Shown here: positions 1-12,400 of the stretch, piece after piece
How positions within the stretch are numbered: the stretch's first letter is position 1
Layout of the letters: the number at the start of each line of letters is the position of its first letter
NCBI GenBank assembly: GCA_013400975.1
Contig: WBMZ01011566.1
Location: forward strand, 1-64,000
Source: Atrichornis clamosus
Taxonomy: Eukaryota > Chordata > Aves > Passeriformes > Menuridae
DNA length: 64,000 nucleotides
Direction: 5' to 3'
Notes under the pieces: model-generated
Database searches by the model: none
What the model saw: the letters and a program-made list of their open reading frames with translations, nothing else
Told to the model about the DNA's origin: nothing
Program-made: the position numbers and the translations under genes

Positions 1-488
1 GTGCCACAATATAAGAAGACTGTTAGAGAGCGTCCAAAGGACGGGAACCAAGATTGTGAAGGGCCTTGAGGGGAAGCCATATGAAGAGTGAATGAAGTAA
101 CTCAGTCTGTTCAGCCTAGAGAAGAGGAGACTGAGGGAAGACCTCATTGCAGTTTACAACTTCTTCATGAGAAAAAGAGAAGGGTCAGGCACTGATCTCT
201 CTGTGGTGGCCTGTGACAGGACCCGAGAGAATGGCCTGAAGTTGTGTCAAGGGAGGTTTAGTCTGGATATTAGAAAAATGTTCGTTACCCAGAGGAGACT
301 GAGCACTGGAACAGGCTCCCCAGGGAAGTGGTCACAGTACCAAGTCTGACAGAGTTCAAGAAACATTGGGACAATGTGGTGTGACTCTTAGGAATGGTGC
401 TGTGCAGTGTTGGGTGTTAAGAGTGTTAGAGTCAATGAACCTTGTGGGTCCCTTCCAACTTAGCTTATTTGATTCTGTGATTCTGTGA
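1..488 (+). mobile_element. CR1 LINE, 3'-terminal fragment
   Basis: This is the 3' end of a CR1 non-LTR retrotransposon, cut by the window edge; its 5' part lies outside. It aligns by eye with the last ~490 bases of the copy ending near 59568: the shared blocks run from 'gccacaatataa' through 'gaggggaag', 'ctgttcagcct', 'gacctcattgcagt' and 'gggtcccttcc'. It ends in two exact ATTCTGTG octamers (472-479, 480-487), the 3' microsatellite that CR1 uses as its terminus. The region encodes the end of ORF2 plus the 3' UTR, but stops and indels break the frame; the 60-codon open frame at 167-349 is a residue of this. It is dead and 5'-truncated or window-truncated. Family assignment is firm; the subfamily (CR1-J/Y-like) is from memory. 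Confidence 0.93.
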
Positions 489-3400
489 TCATTAAATATT
501 CTCTGAGCACCCAGTATGATAGCCGGAGCAGGACATCTACCTGCTGACATAGAATTAAATAAAGGTAATTATTTGTACTTTTTTTTTAACACAAAATATT
601 CTACTTTTCATCTTCAAGGTGTTCTAAAGTAGAGTACTACTTTCCTGCTGCCACAGCTAACACTTGCATGGCCATGTTTCCAATCTGTTATAGGTTACAC
701 CAGGCTGCCAGCCATCTGCATAAATTTCCAGAAAACATGTCACCTGGAAACAAGATTTCAGTGTTAGCCCATGAGCTGTAGTCTGTATTGTGAGAATGGA
801 ATTCATTCCTGTAGACACACCAGTTCCATGATGTGAAGGAACAGATGTCAAGATTTTCCAATCTGCTCCTCACTACCTGAGCACACAAGTGTGACACTCT
901 TTGACCCATTGCTCTGACCTAGGCCAAGCCCACTAGGAAAAGGTTCATGGACACAATAGCACTTCAGCCTCATGGTGCTTGTGTGTTGCCATGCCATACG
1001 TCCATTTGTCTTTCAGGATCAGAAAAGCTGTCTTATTCACTAGACTCCAGTGAAACCCAAAACCTACACCTAAACTGGATATTATGAAGTTTTGCATTCA
1101 AGCCTTGAACTTCAATATATTCTAAGAAATCTATTTTGAACATCATCCCTCCTTGTCCCCAGAACCAGGTGGTAAATTGCACTAAAATCTTGCACTGTTA
1201 CTCCTCATGGAGCTTTCTCTTAATCACATATGACAGTCCACTCCAAGACAGATGTATAAAATCTAGCTCGCATAAAATTGTAACTTTACATTTTGTCCAG
1301 AAAAAAAATTGAGTTTCTGCCTCCATTTCTTCACCTACAAGACTTGAAGTTGTGAATGTTGTTCTACAAATTTAAATATCTAAGACCAGGAGGCACTTGA
1401 ATTTTTTTCACATTTCCTACTTTCCTTTAATTTCAATATATCATAATAACATTAGGAATCACAGAAATCCAAATAGTGTGATTTCTAATGCAAAAGAGAA
1501 TGTGATGGAATTGCCCATGTTTATATGATTTCTTCATAGCAGTGTTGCCTTTATTCTGTACAGATTCTTGGGCTTTATATACCATTAATTTCAACTTGCT
1601 TTCTTCATCAAAATTCTAAGAGAAAGTGATCCCGGCAAAGTAGAATAAATGTTATCACACTTTCCCTTAACTTCAGGTGTAGGGGCAATAAAACTATTTT
1701 TATTTCTCAAAACATTTACTTAATGTAAAAAATGTGAGTTCTCATTTTTACCCCAAGTGCATTTTAGAAGAAAGCAATGAGTGAACAGCTTTTAGGAGGT
1801 TTGCTTTAATAAATGTGGTGACTGATGAGCTGCAGTCCTCAGATATCACCTCCAATCAAGTTCTGTATACTATGCATAGGAAGGTGAATTGACATAATTC
1901 TTAGAATAGCATTTTTCAGCAAATTGTCCTGTCAAATAGGAAAATTTTATTCGAGCCTGCAAAAGCGATAAGCCTGACCCTCCAGCTCTGCTTTGAAAGG
2001 TCATTTTGATTAATATAGGCAAAATTGCAAAGTGCCTGAAGTCTTTTGGCTTTTAATAGCCAAATGGCCTGATTTTTTGGAAGTGTAGAGCATGTACAGA
2101 TTCTGCTGAACTCGAGGGAGCAGCAGGCATCACAGATTCCTGACAATCAGACCGAGCATTTCCTCACTTCATTCTCTCTTCTCCTTTCCCTCCCAGCTCT
2201 TTTCTTGTTATCAAAATGTAACGGCCTTTCGGACAAAGAACTTCTCTTTATGATCCAGTAAATCTAATGATTTTGATTTCAAGGTTGTGAAAACTGAGAA
2301 AACTGTTAAAATTTCCTTTCAATTCATCAGAACTGAGTTATGTTTCAGACAACATGCCAAGTGCATCAGAGGTGCCTTACAGCATCAGCCACAGCCAACC
2401 GGCAATACGGCTGAAACTATTTAACAGCACAGAGTTCTGTGTGGTTAAGATCACTATGGATTATCCATAAAGTATCCACACTCACATTTAGCTTATGAAA
2501 CTAAGATTCTCAACTCTGTTCAAAATTTATACAGGATTGTCATCAAATTACTTTCCTCAGGAAATGAAAATTTCACTGTTCTAATATTTAGCCAAATTGT
2601 TGCTCAAGCAGGATGAGGAGGCGGAAACAAGGGGGTAGAAAGAAGAAGAAATTGTAGCGCTCTCTTAAATGCAAACTTTTTTTTTTTAATAATTTTTAAA
2701 TTAATTTTTATTATTATAGATACAAAAGAACAGCACAGCCTTGGAACAAATTATACTCAACCAGAACTTTTTCAGTCACAGAAAAATGGTGTTTTAACTA
2801 GTCTGGAACTGTTAAAGCACTGTATGCCTTTACTATTCTATTCATACCTGAGAGTAGAAAACTACCCATGTAAATTGTACATATATTTTTATACTTTACA
2901 CATACAAACATTTCTATCCAGAAATGACTGGACCTACACTAAGGTTCATACTATTTTAACATCATACATTGAAATATCTCAGCCAATATAAAACTGCATA
3001 TAGCCATAGCAGAGACTTTAAAGTATGAGCTCAAAAACATTTCTTTCCATTTTAAAAAACTATTCAGTTTCTCTGTGCAATGGATTTATGACTTGTACTT
3101 ATTAGTTTGATTCTTTCATCCACCTCACTTTTCCCTGTATATTAATTTCATATTTCATATTTCATTCTGTCAGAACGTATAAAATCTTTTAAAAATTGTT
3201 TAGAAACAAATGGCTGGCTAAGAAGCCAATGTGACAGAAAAAAAGTGGCCATATATAGATATTTTATGCATATGACTAGCCCAGAGCAAAAAGGGATCAG
3301 TCCTGTTTACATTTCTTCCAAAGAAGAATAGGAATGAAGGACAGCAGTGACAGAGGAGGACAGCCAAGAAAAAAAACACTGCACTGGGAGTTGTGATTAT

Positions 3401-6400
3401 ACATTTTACTCAGATTCCTTGATGATGTTTTTAGGAATACTTCCATTTTATCAAAGATTTTAAATCTCAGAATAGAACAGGAGACAGACTGCATTAAAGC
3501 TTTGGCTTGAAGTCATCTACAAAGGAATTGGTCAGAGAAAGGCTACTGCTGGATTTTTCTTAAGTTTTAACATGCCTTGTTATGAAGGCATTTCAGTGCA
3601 CAACAAGCATCAGTGTAAGAAGAGTAGTTCAAAAATTGAAGGAATTGGTAAATAATTTAAAAGAAAATATACGACTGTGTACTACAACAGCTCTAAAAAA
3701 CCTCAAAAATCTGTGTCTTTACTTAAAATGGAATGACAGAATAGTCTGAGAATCTATAATCTGTCAAAGATATACAGAGTGACTATGATTTTTTAATTAA
3801 AAAGAAGACTTTCAGATTAAGCTTGAGTACATAAAAGTGGACAGGTGAGCAAATGAGACACACAAGAACCACACAACAACCAACTTCTTGGAAGAAGGCA
3901 ACAATGCATTAAGCTTTAATTAGGACAAGTTCTTCTTGTGGGATTAAGTTTAATGTCCAAAGGGAAAAGGTATAACTGAGAGCACATACAGTATTCTATT
4001 CACAGAGATCCAGTTGCATAGATTCAGATTATGCATAATAAGAACACAACAGCAACAGTTTTGTAGGATGAAGGAAAAGAGAACAAACCCATGTTTGTGT
4101 ATTGTTACCTTCTCCCCATAAGACTGTTTGGTCATCCACAATTAGTTGAATTCCTTTATCATTTTTGTGCCCCTTTTAAGAATGCATCATTTTCCTGTGT
4201 GTTAAGGGAATTCTGTCTCCAGTTCCTTTGAAATGCATGCTACAGAGAACATGCTGCTGGTATTTTAAAGGCTTCATACACCTTAGGAAGTAAGGCCAAA
4301 AGGGCCTGCCTACATTAGGCTAGAACAAGTTCATCCTATAATATAAGTAACAGGAAAGACCAGACAGACCAAGAAATTTGCAGCCTCAGACAACCTTGCA
4401 GTATTTTGCAGAGAATTAATTAAGTAAGTTTTGCTGTATGAGACTGAGGAAATCAGAGATAATACCAGTCTATTTGGGAGCCTTGTCAATCTCATCAGGA
4501 AGAAAATTTCTCCCTACATCAAATCCAGCAATCAGCATAGCTTTGTGAGCAAGATACATCGGCCAAGTCACCTGAGAGGTTTTTCCATGCTATGTAATAC
4601 CACATTTTTGATCGTCATGAGGAATATGACAAACCTTTCAGGAAAAGATATTAAATATATGACAAGAAAAATCCTTACCTGAGTCCCCTGATAGACTGAG
4701 GAGGAGATCCTGCTAGAAGAAAATTGACAGGTTGGCAACAAACAAACGTAAGACCATCTTATATCTTTGTAATTGTGTCTAAAGTAAGCTGGAGCTGATA
4801 ATGCTCTGTGACTTTGAAATCATGGGAGCCCAGACTGTTTCACACATTATTCTCCCTCCTGTTTGAGTTTCACAGGTTGATGATGCAGCTGGCTGGCTCT
4901 CATGTTTATACAGTGTATGCGTTTGACCTTTTTTCAGCTGTCGTGGGAGTCTAAAACCTGAGCCAGCTTGGCAAAGTAAATGTGCCTGTGCATTAGGGAT
5001 GTACAGGAGTAGAAGAAGGGAAAGGTGGACCAATGTGTACAGATTGTCCATTGCTCCACAAAGGACATAAAAAGATAAGTTTGTGCTATTACTAAAGTAG
5101 CCTTCACATAATTAGGTATGTATAAAGCAATTTCATTTACCTGTAGGCATTTTTCAGCATAAAGTAGATGCTTACATCAGCCTCTATCCTCTCTACTGTC
5201 CTAAAAATCTGGTTTGGTTTTCCACTTTTTTTTTAAACTTGATAATAACATGCCAAGAGCATGAGTTCTAGTGAACTCATTCCATGGGGGCATGTGTTTC
5301 GAAGAAATTAAGCATGGATAAAGAAGCAACCAAGTCCTATGTGTGACTTGCCAAATTTCTAGCTACTGAACTGCCCCATGTAAGTCTCTCTTATGTAGTA
5401 TTTGTACTTTCAGGTATCCAGATATGGTCTCAAGTGTTAAACAATGTTGCAATATAAGAAATATCTGATTTAAAAGTGATTTTAATAGTTTTTTGTGTGT
5501 ATTTGTACATGAAGATTTCAGAAAATAATTGCCTAGTTTTAGAAGAGATCTTATTGGGTTGCTTATCTTAATGCATTCCTAAAGAAGTGTTTATGGCAAT
5601 GGGAAAAGTTTAAATGAAGAGTTGCTCAAACTATTACATTACAATCAATGACTGGTTTTTTGCTCTCTCCATGGGTAGCAGAATTAGACCCAACCAATAT
5701 ATATTCATTTAAAATTCAGATTTGTCATGAGCATTAGGCAATTTCCCATGAAAGATGAAGCATGAGAATCAGAAGTATAATCTGAGAGCTGATGATGGAT
5801 TCACGTTTTACTGAATTACAGAACTAGTATGTTTGAGCTCAGTGTTTTGTAAGCAAGTTCTCTATTTTTCAATGCAACCATTTAAAAAAAATTGTCAAGT
5901 TCTTCTAAAGAAATGGAAGGAAGAAAACCAGAAATCTATTGAAGTTATATGCTCTTTCCCCAAAAATCTTGGGATGGAATTTAGACTTTCTTGGCCTTGA
6001 ATATAACTGGGGCTACAGAGCAAAATGAGGAAAAGCAAAATGAAGGCACAAAAAACTCCCAAACAATCCAACTGAAATTTAAACACAAGCCCCAGTGAAG
6101 CATTAGTGTGTGTTTGATACAATATCTCACAGAGTACAATCATGTCTTCTGTTCATAACTCTGAAGCTCTGAGTTACACAAGGTATTTTGCAAACAAATT
6201 TTTCTATATCCCAGTGATCATCACTCCTGCATCACAAGACATTGAGCAAACCACATAATCTGTATAACATGAAAACATGTTCAGAACCTCCAGAAAATTA
6301 ACCATTTGGATTCAAGGACTGGTATTTAGAGATCCTGATTATGGCACCATTGTAATTTACTATACACTAGCAATGCAGCTACTCCATATTTCTCTCCCAG

Positions 6401-6828
6401 CTGGGGCAAAATACTTCCCAGCTAACACAAATTAGGAGGCTTGCTGAGTTACTGTAGGCAAGGCACTTTTCAGACCCTGTGGGTAGAGAGTCTGTTCTGA
6501 ATGCTGTGTTCCATCAATATACACATTATAAAGCATATTTGTCAGATGATGGCAGGTTTTGATCTATGACCTAAAAGTAATAAGATTGCAGAATATTTTG
6601 CAGGGGCAAGACTTCAAGAGAAATTACTCTTGATGGAGCACCTTAGACAAGCAACCCATTTTTACATGTTAATTTACATGCTGAAGCATAATATAAATGT
6701 TAAAATCCTAGATGACTTTGGAGCAGGAGAAAAATGTTCCCTTGTTCTCCTTCCTGTTTCAAACTTATGTATAGCCTGAGTACTTACTTTTTTTTCAGAG
6801 CTCTGACATTTCCTGGGCTTCCATCACT
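489..6828. other. AT-rich DNA without recognisable genes
   Basis: I see no gene, RNA or clear transposon here. The open frames are short (at most about 90 codons) and give low-complexity or hydrophobic peptides without a recognisable domain. Local features are an 11-T run followed by AT-rich sequence (2677-2718) and a short triplication of a 'catattt'-like word near 3145-3170. A block at about 1910-2150 is less AT-rich than its surroundings and has few homopolymers; it looks like constrained non-coding DNA but cannot be tested here. Confidence 0.6.
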
Positions 6829-6833
6829 GTCTC
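6829..6833. repeat. Target-site duplication, left copy (GTCTC)
   Basis: GTCTC directly precedes the LTR and is repeated at 7947-7951 directly after it. The match extends by two further bases (GTCTCTA), so the duplication is 5 to 7 bp depending on the exact LTR edge. Five bases fits ERVL-type integration; six would fit ERVK. The perfect pair shows that this is an insertion, and that the proviral body was lost by LTR-LTR recombination. Confidence 0.6.
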
Positions 6834-7239
6834 TATCACAGGTTGACCTGGGCCCAATGCCAGGCTCCTACCAAGTTGCTCACTCCTCTCTGCAAACTGG
6901 ACAGAGGAGAGAAAATTTAACAAAGGGTTCATGTGTTGAGATAAGGACCGGGAGAGTTCACTCATCAAATACCATCACAGGCAAAACAGGCTCAACTTAA
7001 AGATATGAAAGTGAGTGTATTACACTAACAGAATCAGAGCAGGATAATGAGAAGTAAAATAAGCCCTAAAAACACTTTTCCCCCTAATCCCTCCCTCCTT
7101 CCCAGATCTGCCTCCTACCACAGTGGTGCAAGGGGACAGACAACGGGGGTTATGGCCAGTTCATCACTCATGGTTTCTCCTGCTGTTCAGAGAGAGGAAT
7201 CATTTCCCCCACTGCACTGTGGTGTCCCTCCCACGGGAG

Positions 7240-7620
7240 ACAGTTCTCCATGAACTTCTCTGACATGAGTCCATCTCACGAGCAACAGCTCCCTGTGAAC
7301 TGCTGCAATGTGAGTCTATCCCACGGGCAGCAGCAGCACCCCTCAAGCTGCTGTGGCGTGGGTCACTCCTCCAGGGGTGCAGTCCTCCACGGACAGGCTG
7401 CTCCAGCCTGGGAGCAGGGCCCCTCTGTCCACGGGTCTCCCACAGGATCACAGCCTCCTCCCCAGGTATCCACCTGCTCCAGTGTGGGCTCCTCCATGGG
7501 CTGCAGGCGGATCTCTGCACCCCCGTGGCCTCCATGGGCTGCAGGGGCACAGCTGCCTCACCATGACCTTCACCACGGGCCGCAGGGGAATCTCTGCTCC
7601 GGTACCTGGAATACCTCCTG
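7240..7620 (-). repeat. Degenerate tandem array inside the LTR, ~45-75 bp period
   Basis: Read on the plus strand, a module built from 'ctgctccag-gtggg' followed by 'ccacggg' and 'gcag' recurs at about 7252, 7297, 7348, 7396, 7471, 7515 and 7566 with drifting spacing. Copies differ by many substitutions. The array is GC-rich and largely free of stops, so it is open in several frames on both strands. It is an integral part of the LTR family rather than an independent satellite. Function is unknown; binding sites for host factors in the U3/R region would be one possibility. Confidence 0.65.
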
Positions 7621-7630
7621 CCCTCTTTCT

Positions 7631-7677
7631 TCACTGATCTTGATATCTGCCTGNTCACTGATCTTGATATCTGCCTG
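7631..7677. other. Single-N assembly gap flanked by an exact 23-bp duplication
   Basis: The only ambiguous base of the window, N at 7654, sits between two identical 23-base copies (7631-7653 and 7655-7677, each starting TCACTGATC and ending CTGCCTG). This is the pattern left when two contig ends that overlap are joined by a token gap instead of being merged. The true sequence probably has one copy, which also fits what I recall of the LTR family. The N produces an X in the open frames that cross it on both strands. Confidence 0.85.
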
Positions 7678-7946
7678 GTTGTTCCTCTCACATCTTCTCA
7701 CTCCGCTCTTCTCTGGCTGGAATTAAAACTGTCCCACAACTATTGTTTTGATTTCTTCTTTAACCTGTTATCATAGAGGTATTACCACTGTTTCTAATTG
7801 GCCCAGCCTCGGCCAGCAGCATGTCCATCTTTGAAGTCACTAGGGCTTGACTCTGCTGGACATGGAAGCAGCTTCTATCAGCTACTCTCAGAAGCAACCC
7901 CTGCAGTCCCTCTGCTACCAAAACCAGGCCATGCAAACCCAATACA

Positions 7947-7951
7947 GTCTC
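7947..7951. repeat. Target-site duplication, right copy (GTCTC)
   Basis: This matches 6829-6833 exactly, with the match continuing as GTCTCTA. It lies immediately after the TGTATT terminus of the minus-strand LTR. Confidence 0.6.
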
Positions 7952-9382
7952 TAAATAAAAAGCTTAGGGCACAGAGAGGAGAGTAATTCAGGTGATGGCT
8001 TAAGGCACTTTGCTGCTCAGTTAAAAACTGCCAAAATCAGCCAGTTACAAATAAATTGAAGTACAAATTGATGCTACACTTTCAATTTTATGAATGCTCT
8101 TTCAAAAATACTCTGTTTACAAATGGGAAAAAACCCTTGCCCCATACCTATGTAAATCTCCCAAAACAATTAACTGAACTGCAGAGTGAATGGCTGGTTC
8201 TGCAGTTTGGTTGAAAGGACATCCTAATTGCCTGTGGATTGGAAGGCTAGAGGTCTATAGTAACACCTCTGCTGGAGATAAACCATCCTTAGAGAATGGT
8301 GTTTTAAATATTTGAGGGTATTTTGAATGAAAGAGTCAATGGCTATTTTCACGCTAATACAATCACATCAGAAGGGGAAAACAGAAAGAATTTCCCTAAT
8401 TATATTTGTCAAAAAAGCTGAAGAAATTCTATTTGCATTACTGAAGTAAGACAATATAAATGTATCTATGAGCAGCTGGTTAAAACTTTCAGATGGCAAA
8501 TTATGCATAGACACTTAAATGGGTTTTTATGTGCCATGCTGTGATGAAGGGAATGTCTTCCAGCTGGGATGTAGTCAGCATTGCTGGTAAACTTTGTCAC
8601 TGTATTATGATGTAAAATTCATCACTGCATCACTGCATCAGTAATTTGAAAATATTACTATTTCTTTTTCACTACCCAACTTTCTCAGCAGGGTTCTGTG
8701 GGCTAAAAGCTTGATTGCTAAAGATCATAGAGATTCCCTGATTCCAACTTTTAATTTCTCTGTTATGCTACTTCATCACCTTACCTTACTCCTAATAGTA
8801 TTGCTTTAAAAATTAGTCATGTGGAGTTCAAGCTCATTGACGTTAAACAGATTGGTATTTATTTTTAACCTAGATTCTATGTTTAAAATGTTTCAAGTTT
8901 ATGAAAGAAAAAATTTAATTCAGGGCAAATGTAAACATTAGTCAAAAGTGAATTTAAAGTTTACTGAAGAACAGTTACATCCTACCCTATCTCTCCTCTT
9001 AATTTCTTTTACCTTTCATTTTTACTACTTACATAATTTTCTTCATTTTCTGACTGCCTGCTGACTCAGCTACTGACATACTTTTAATTTAAATGAAAAT
9101 TTTCACTGACATTAGCAGGTGGTAAGGGTGCAAAAAGACTTCCTTGAACCAGGAAGAATACAGAATAAGACAGAGACAAGATTAGCAATAATAAAAGTAC
9201 CTGATTACAAAGGTTAGATATGTGCTTAACTCATTCAGATTCAGCAATTCTTTCTTTAACTGCTTTAACCTGTATGTCTATTGTAATTGCCTGGTGATTT
9301 CCATAATGAATGAGCAAGCTTATCCACTAACCTGAAAAAGATCAGATTCTTGGAAAACACAGACAGAAAAATACATGTAGAA

Positions 9383-9434
9383 ATACACATAACACATACA
9401 CACACATATATGTGCACATATAGATATATATAAC
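9383..9434. repeat. AC/AT-rich imperfect microsatellite
   Basis: A run of CA and TA dinucleotides ('cacatacacacacatatatg' and following) interrupted by single-base changes. Simple repeat, probably polymorphic in length. Confidence 0.8.
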
Positions 9435-12400
9435 ACCTTTAATTTTTGTATATATGCATAATTTTTCTAGTCTTACTCCTATTTAGACTTCTGCTTGTAA
9501 TCAGTGTTGGAAACAGGATATTGGCCTAACTGAACCCTTTGTCTGAAAATGTGTGGCTATTGTTTGGTTCATAAGTTTTCTTAAATCACTGACATATTCT
9601 GTTTTATGGCAGTGGTTCCCATATTCTATTCAGTATTCCATTCTATGTGCCCGTAGAAATGATTTTCATCTAGTTGCCAGGCTGATGATAAAGGGATATA
9701 TGCTTCTCTGACTCTATTTGTTAAAATTCTTCCAAGATCTACATCTACATTACTTGGTTTTGGCACTCAGTTACTCACAGTTTCCATTATTTTAGGTCAT
9801 GCTTTCTTTGTGTTTTCCTCATTGCTATCTTTAATTATTAATTCTTCATTATTTTGTTCTCACCAACTTAATTTATCACAGCCTTACGAGCTTTTAAATT
9901 TGTAACTATTTTTGTTTCTATCAAATTCTTCCTCAGAACTAGGCACTGTCACCATTTTTAAAAGCATGCTTTTTTTTAAGAATTCCATTTAATTCTGTGA
10001 CATGTTTACTGTCAGCAATGCTACAATGACTTTAAAAATAACTTGTTTATTGCTATACAGTATCAAAAGGAAGGTTCAATACATATAATTTCAGATCTTT
10101 GATTTTTACCGACTTCGTTTTAAAAATTTGCCACTAAATAAGCACCACACCAACAGCTGAAACTTTAGAGATCAGTCAATAAACTGTATGAAAGAGTTTA
10201 ATTGTCAATCTGACATCACACCAGACACAGAAAAGGACACTGTATTAATTAATAAGGAAAAAATTAATTCTAGTTGTACCAACGACTGTGTAAATTTTTG
10301 GTTTCATCTGCCATAACACATCAGCATTTTAAAACAGTCAAATAGGAAAAGGGAATAATGAAAGAAAAATCACCATTTGTCTTAAACACTGGGATATATA
10401 CACACACTTTAGTAACTATCTAAAAAAAAAAATTGTAAGTAGCAAAACCTGCTGCAAACCTCGGCAGATGAAACTTGGTGCCTTTATTCATGAATCTATC
10501 AACTTCCTACTGAGTCAGCATAGTGCTAGCATGCAAGTAATTCTCATCTTTCTAAATTAATTCCCCTGTGAAGAAAACGTGGGTTCGGGGGATGTACCTG
10601 ATTAAATATGGTTGTATTTTCACATCTGTCCTGGATTTTGGAGAAGCTTTTTCTATTGTCAGTAAATAGCCAAACTTCTGATCATTTTTTTTCCTGCTGG
10701 TAAAAAATGTTCAATCCATGGATCTTATTATGTTAAGTCCCAGGACACACAGGAGTGCCATGGTGAATACAAAGACATTTAAAAGCCACCAGAGCTATCT
10801 CTTATTTTCTGTTTTAGGTGATTGAATAAATCAGGTGAGTTTTAACACACTGTGTGTATTTTGGGTACTTCAGTTTGATTACATATTTTAATAAGACCTC
10901 ACTGCGGCAATAATGAAATATTCCCACTGAAAAATAGAGTTGATTTTTCAAAGCTCTGGGAAAACTGCATTGAGGCATAATATTCTTAGTCAATGAGAGT
11001 TGATTGATTCAGCTGTCTTTATGAGAAGCATTCATTTGTAAGTAAACAGCTGGACTCTCCAGAAGCTGATCTGCACCTGTACCACCTTCAACATGCCCTA
11101 TTGGTAAACTCATTTCATTTGGTTTTGCTACTTAGAAGCACTGGACAGATAAACATTAATCTTATAATATGTTTGCAAAGCTATCAGCTAATCTCATCCC
11201 CTCTTAGAACTTTTCCCACCAACCTCTGAAAGTGTGTTTGTTTTTATCCTCAGCTTCTATGACAACTTCTGGAAAGTTTTGTACAGGTTTTAGTGGCTAT
11301 ATTCATGGAGAGCAGCAGAGGTACTGGAAGGGATAAAGGAGGCGTTTAATGGTCCCACCTGTTTGTGTGTACAAAATCTCAAGATTATCCATTTACAACA
11401 GCTAAAATGGAAACAGCTGTCTTAGAAAAATTTAGAACTTTATCCCCTACTTAACTGCACAAATAAATAAAAATCCATTTCCAAAGCAAATTATTCTGGA
11501 TACCAGCTAAAGGTATTTAACGAGTTATTTACATTTGTACTAAGGCTTTAAAGGCATTCACATTTATTCATGTTTTATCTTAAAAATAATTGCATGAGAT
11601 TTGATGTTAACAAAAGCTATGAGACACAGTGCAGGAAGGCATCTCCAGCACAATTGAGTAAAACTACCTAAATGCAGCTCAGCAATCAGCTTCCCTTGTT
11701 ACTGCTTTTCTAAGAGTCTAGGTAAGAGACTGCCTTTAGTTGATGCCATAGTGCTTTGTAATGTGTCTCTGTCTTAGTATCTTTAAAGACACTGCAAAAA
11801 ATATTATTTGGAATGCCTTGAGCTAGTATAGCCTGTCTACAGACTGAAACAACAGCTGTCTCATGTATTTTAAAAGTGCTGTCTCTACTGGTTTACTCCC
11901 AGCATGAAAAGAAAATTACAAACATTAAAAGCCTTTTGGTACCCCCAGCTTTTGTACTCTCTTTTTGCCTACAGTGCAATGCATTATACTTTGAATTTTA
12001 CTCCCAAAGATTCTGCTGTCTAAAGCAACAGTGTGCATTTGGGGAGAAGTACTTTTCTGAAGATGCAGAATGGATTGACACAGTGACCCATGTCTTTTCT
12101 GAGTGTCACAGGGCTCTTGAAACCAGCATGGATAATCCAAATATTTGAGCAGTAAGAAATCTGCAGCAGCTTTCTTTTCTTAAAAACCATGTGCTGCCCA
12201 AATGCCTCAGCAACACTTCTGTGGCAAGATGGGTGAATTCTCTTACCCCAAGCTATTAAAGAACAGCTGCTTCAATAAAAGATTTGAGGAACTCCCCAAT
12301 TCTCCATTCTCTCGTTTGCTCCCCACAGAGTGAAAATGCAAAGAGGATTTATTTGAAGCTGTGCTACGTCTTTAGACTTCTTGAAACACCAAGTGAATTC

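Larger units (their letters stand above)
6834..7946 (-). mobile_element. Solo LTR of an avian endogenous retrovirus (ERVL-like)
   Basis: A 1.1-kb GC-rich island in AT-rich DNA. On the minus strand it starts TGTATTGGGTTTG (from 7946) and runs down to about 6834. I recognise this as an LTR family abundant in bird genomes. The order is: U3 start (7946-7780), a linker with an A/T-rich candidate promoter segment (7780-7690), a GC-rich tandem array (7620-7240), then a tail at 7050-6834 with the conserved stretch near 'ctttaagttgagcc'. Short direct repeats flank it. There is no internal gag, pol or env, so it is a solo LTR. The expected inner terminus CA reads TA here, a sign of age. The open frames on both strands (minus 7200-7691, plus 7250-7726 and 7353-7637) have no protein family and follow the array's repeat composition. 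LTR identity is strong; the ERVL class rests on the 5-bp duplication and on memory. Confidence 0.85.

Noticed and set aside
7200..7726. Open frames of 163 codons (minus) and 158 codons (plus), the longest outside CR1
   Set aside because: Both lie on the GC-rich tandem array of the LTR, overlap each other on opposite strands, contain the N, and have repeat-driven composition without a domain.
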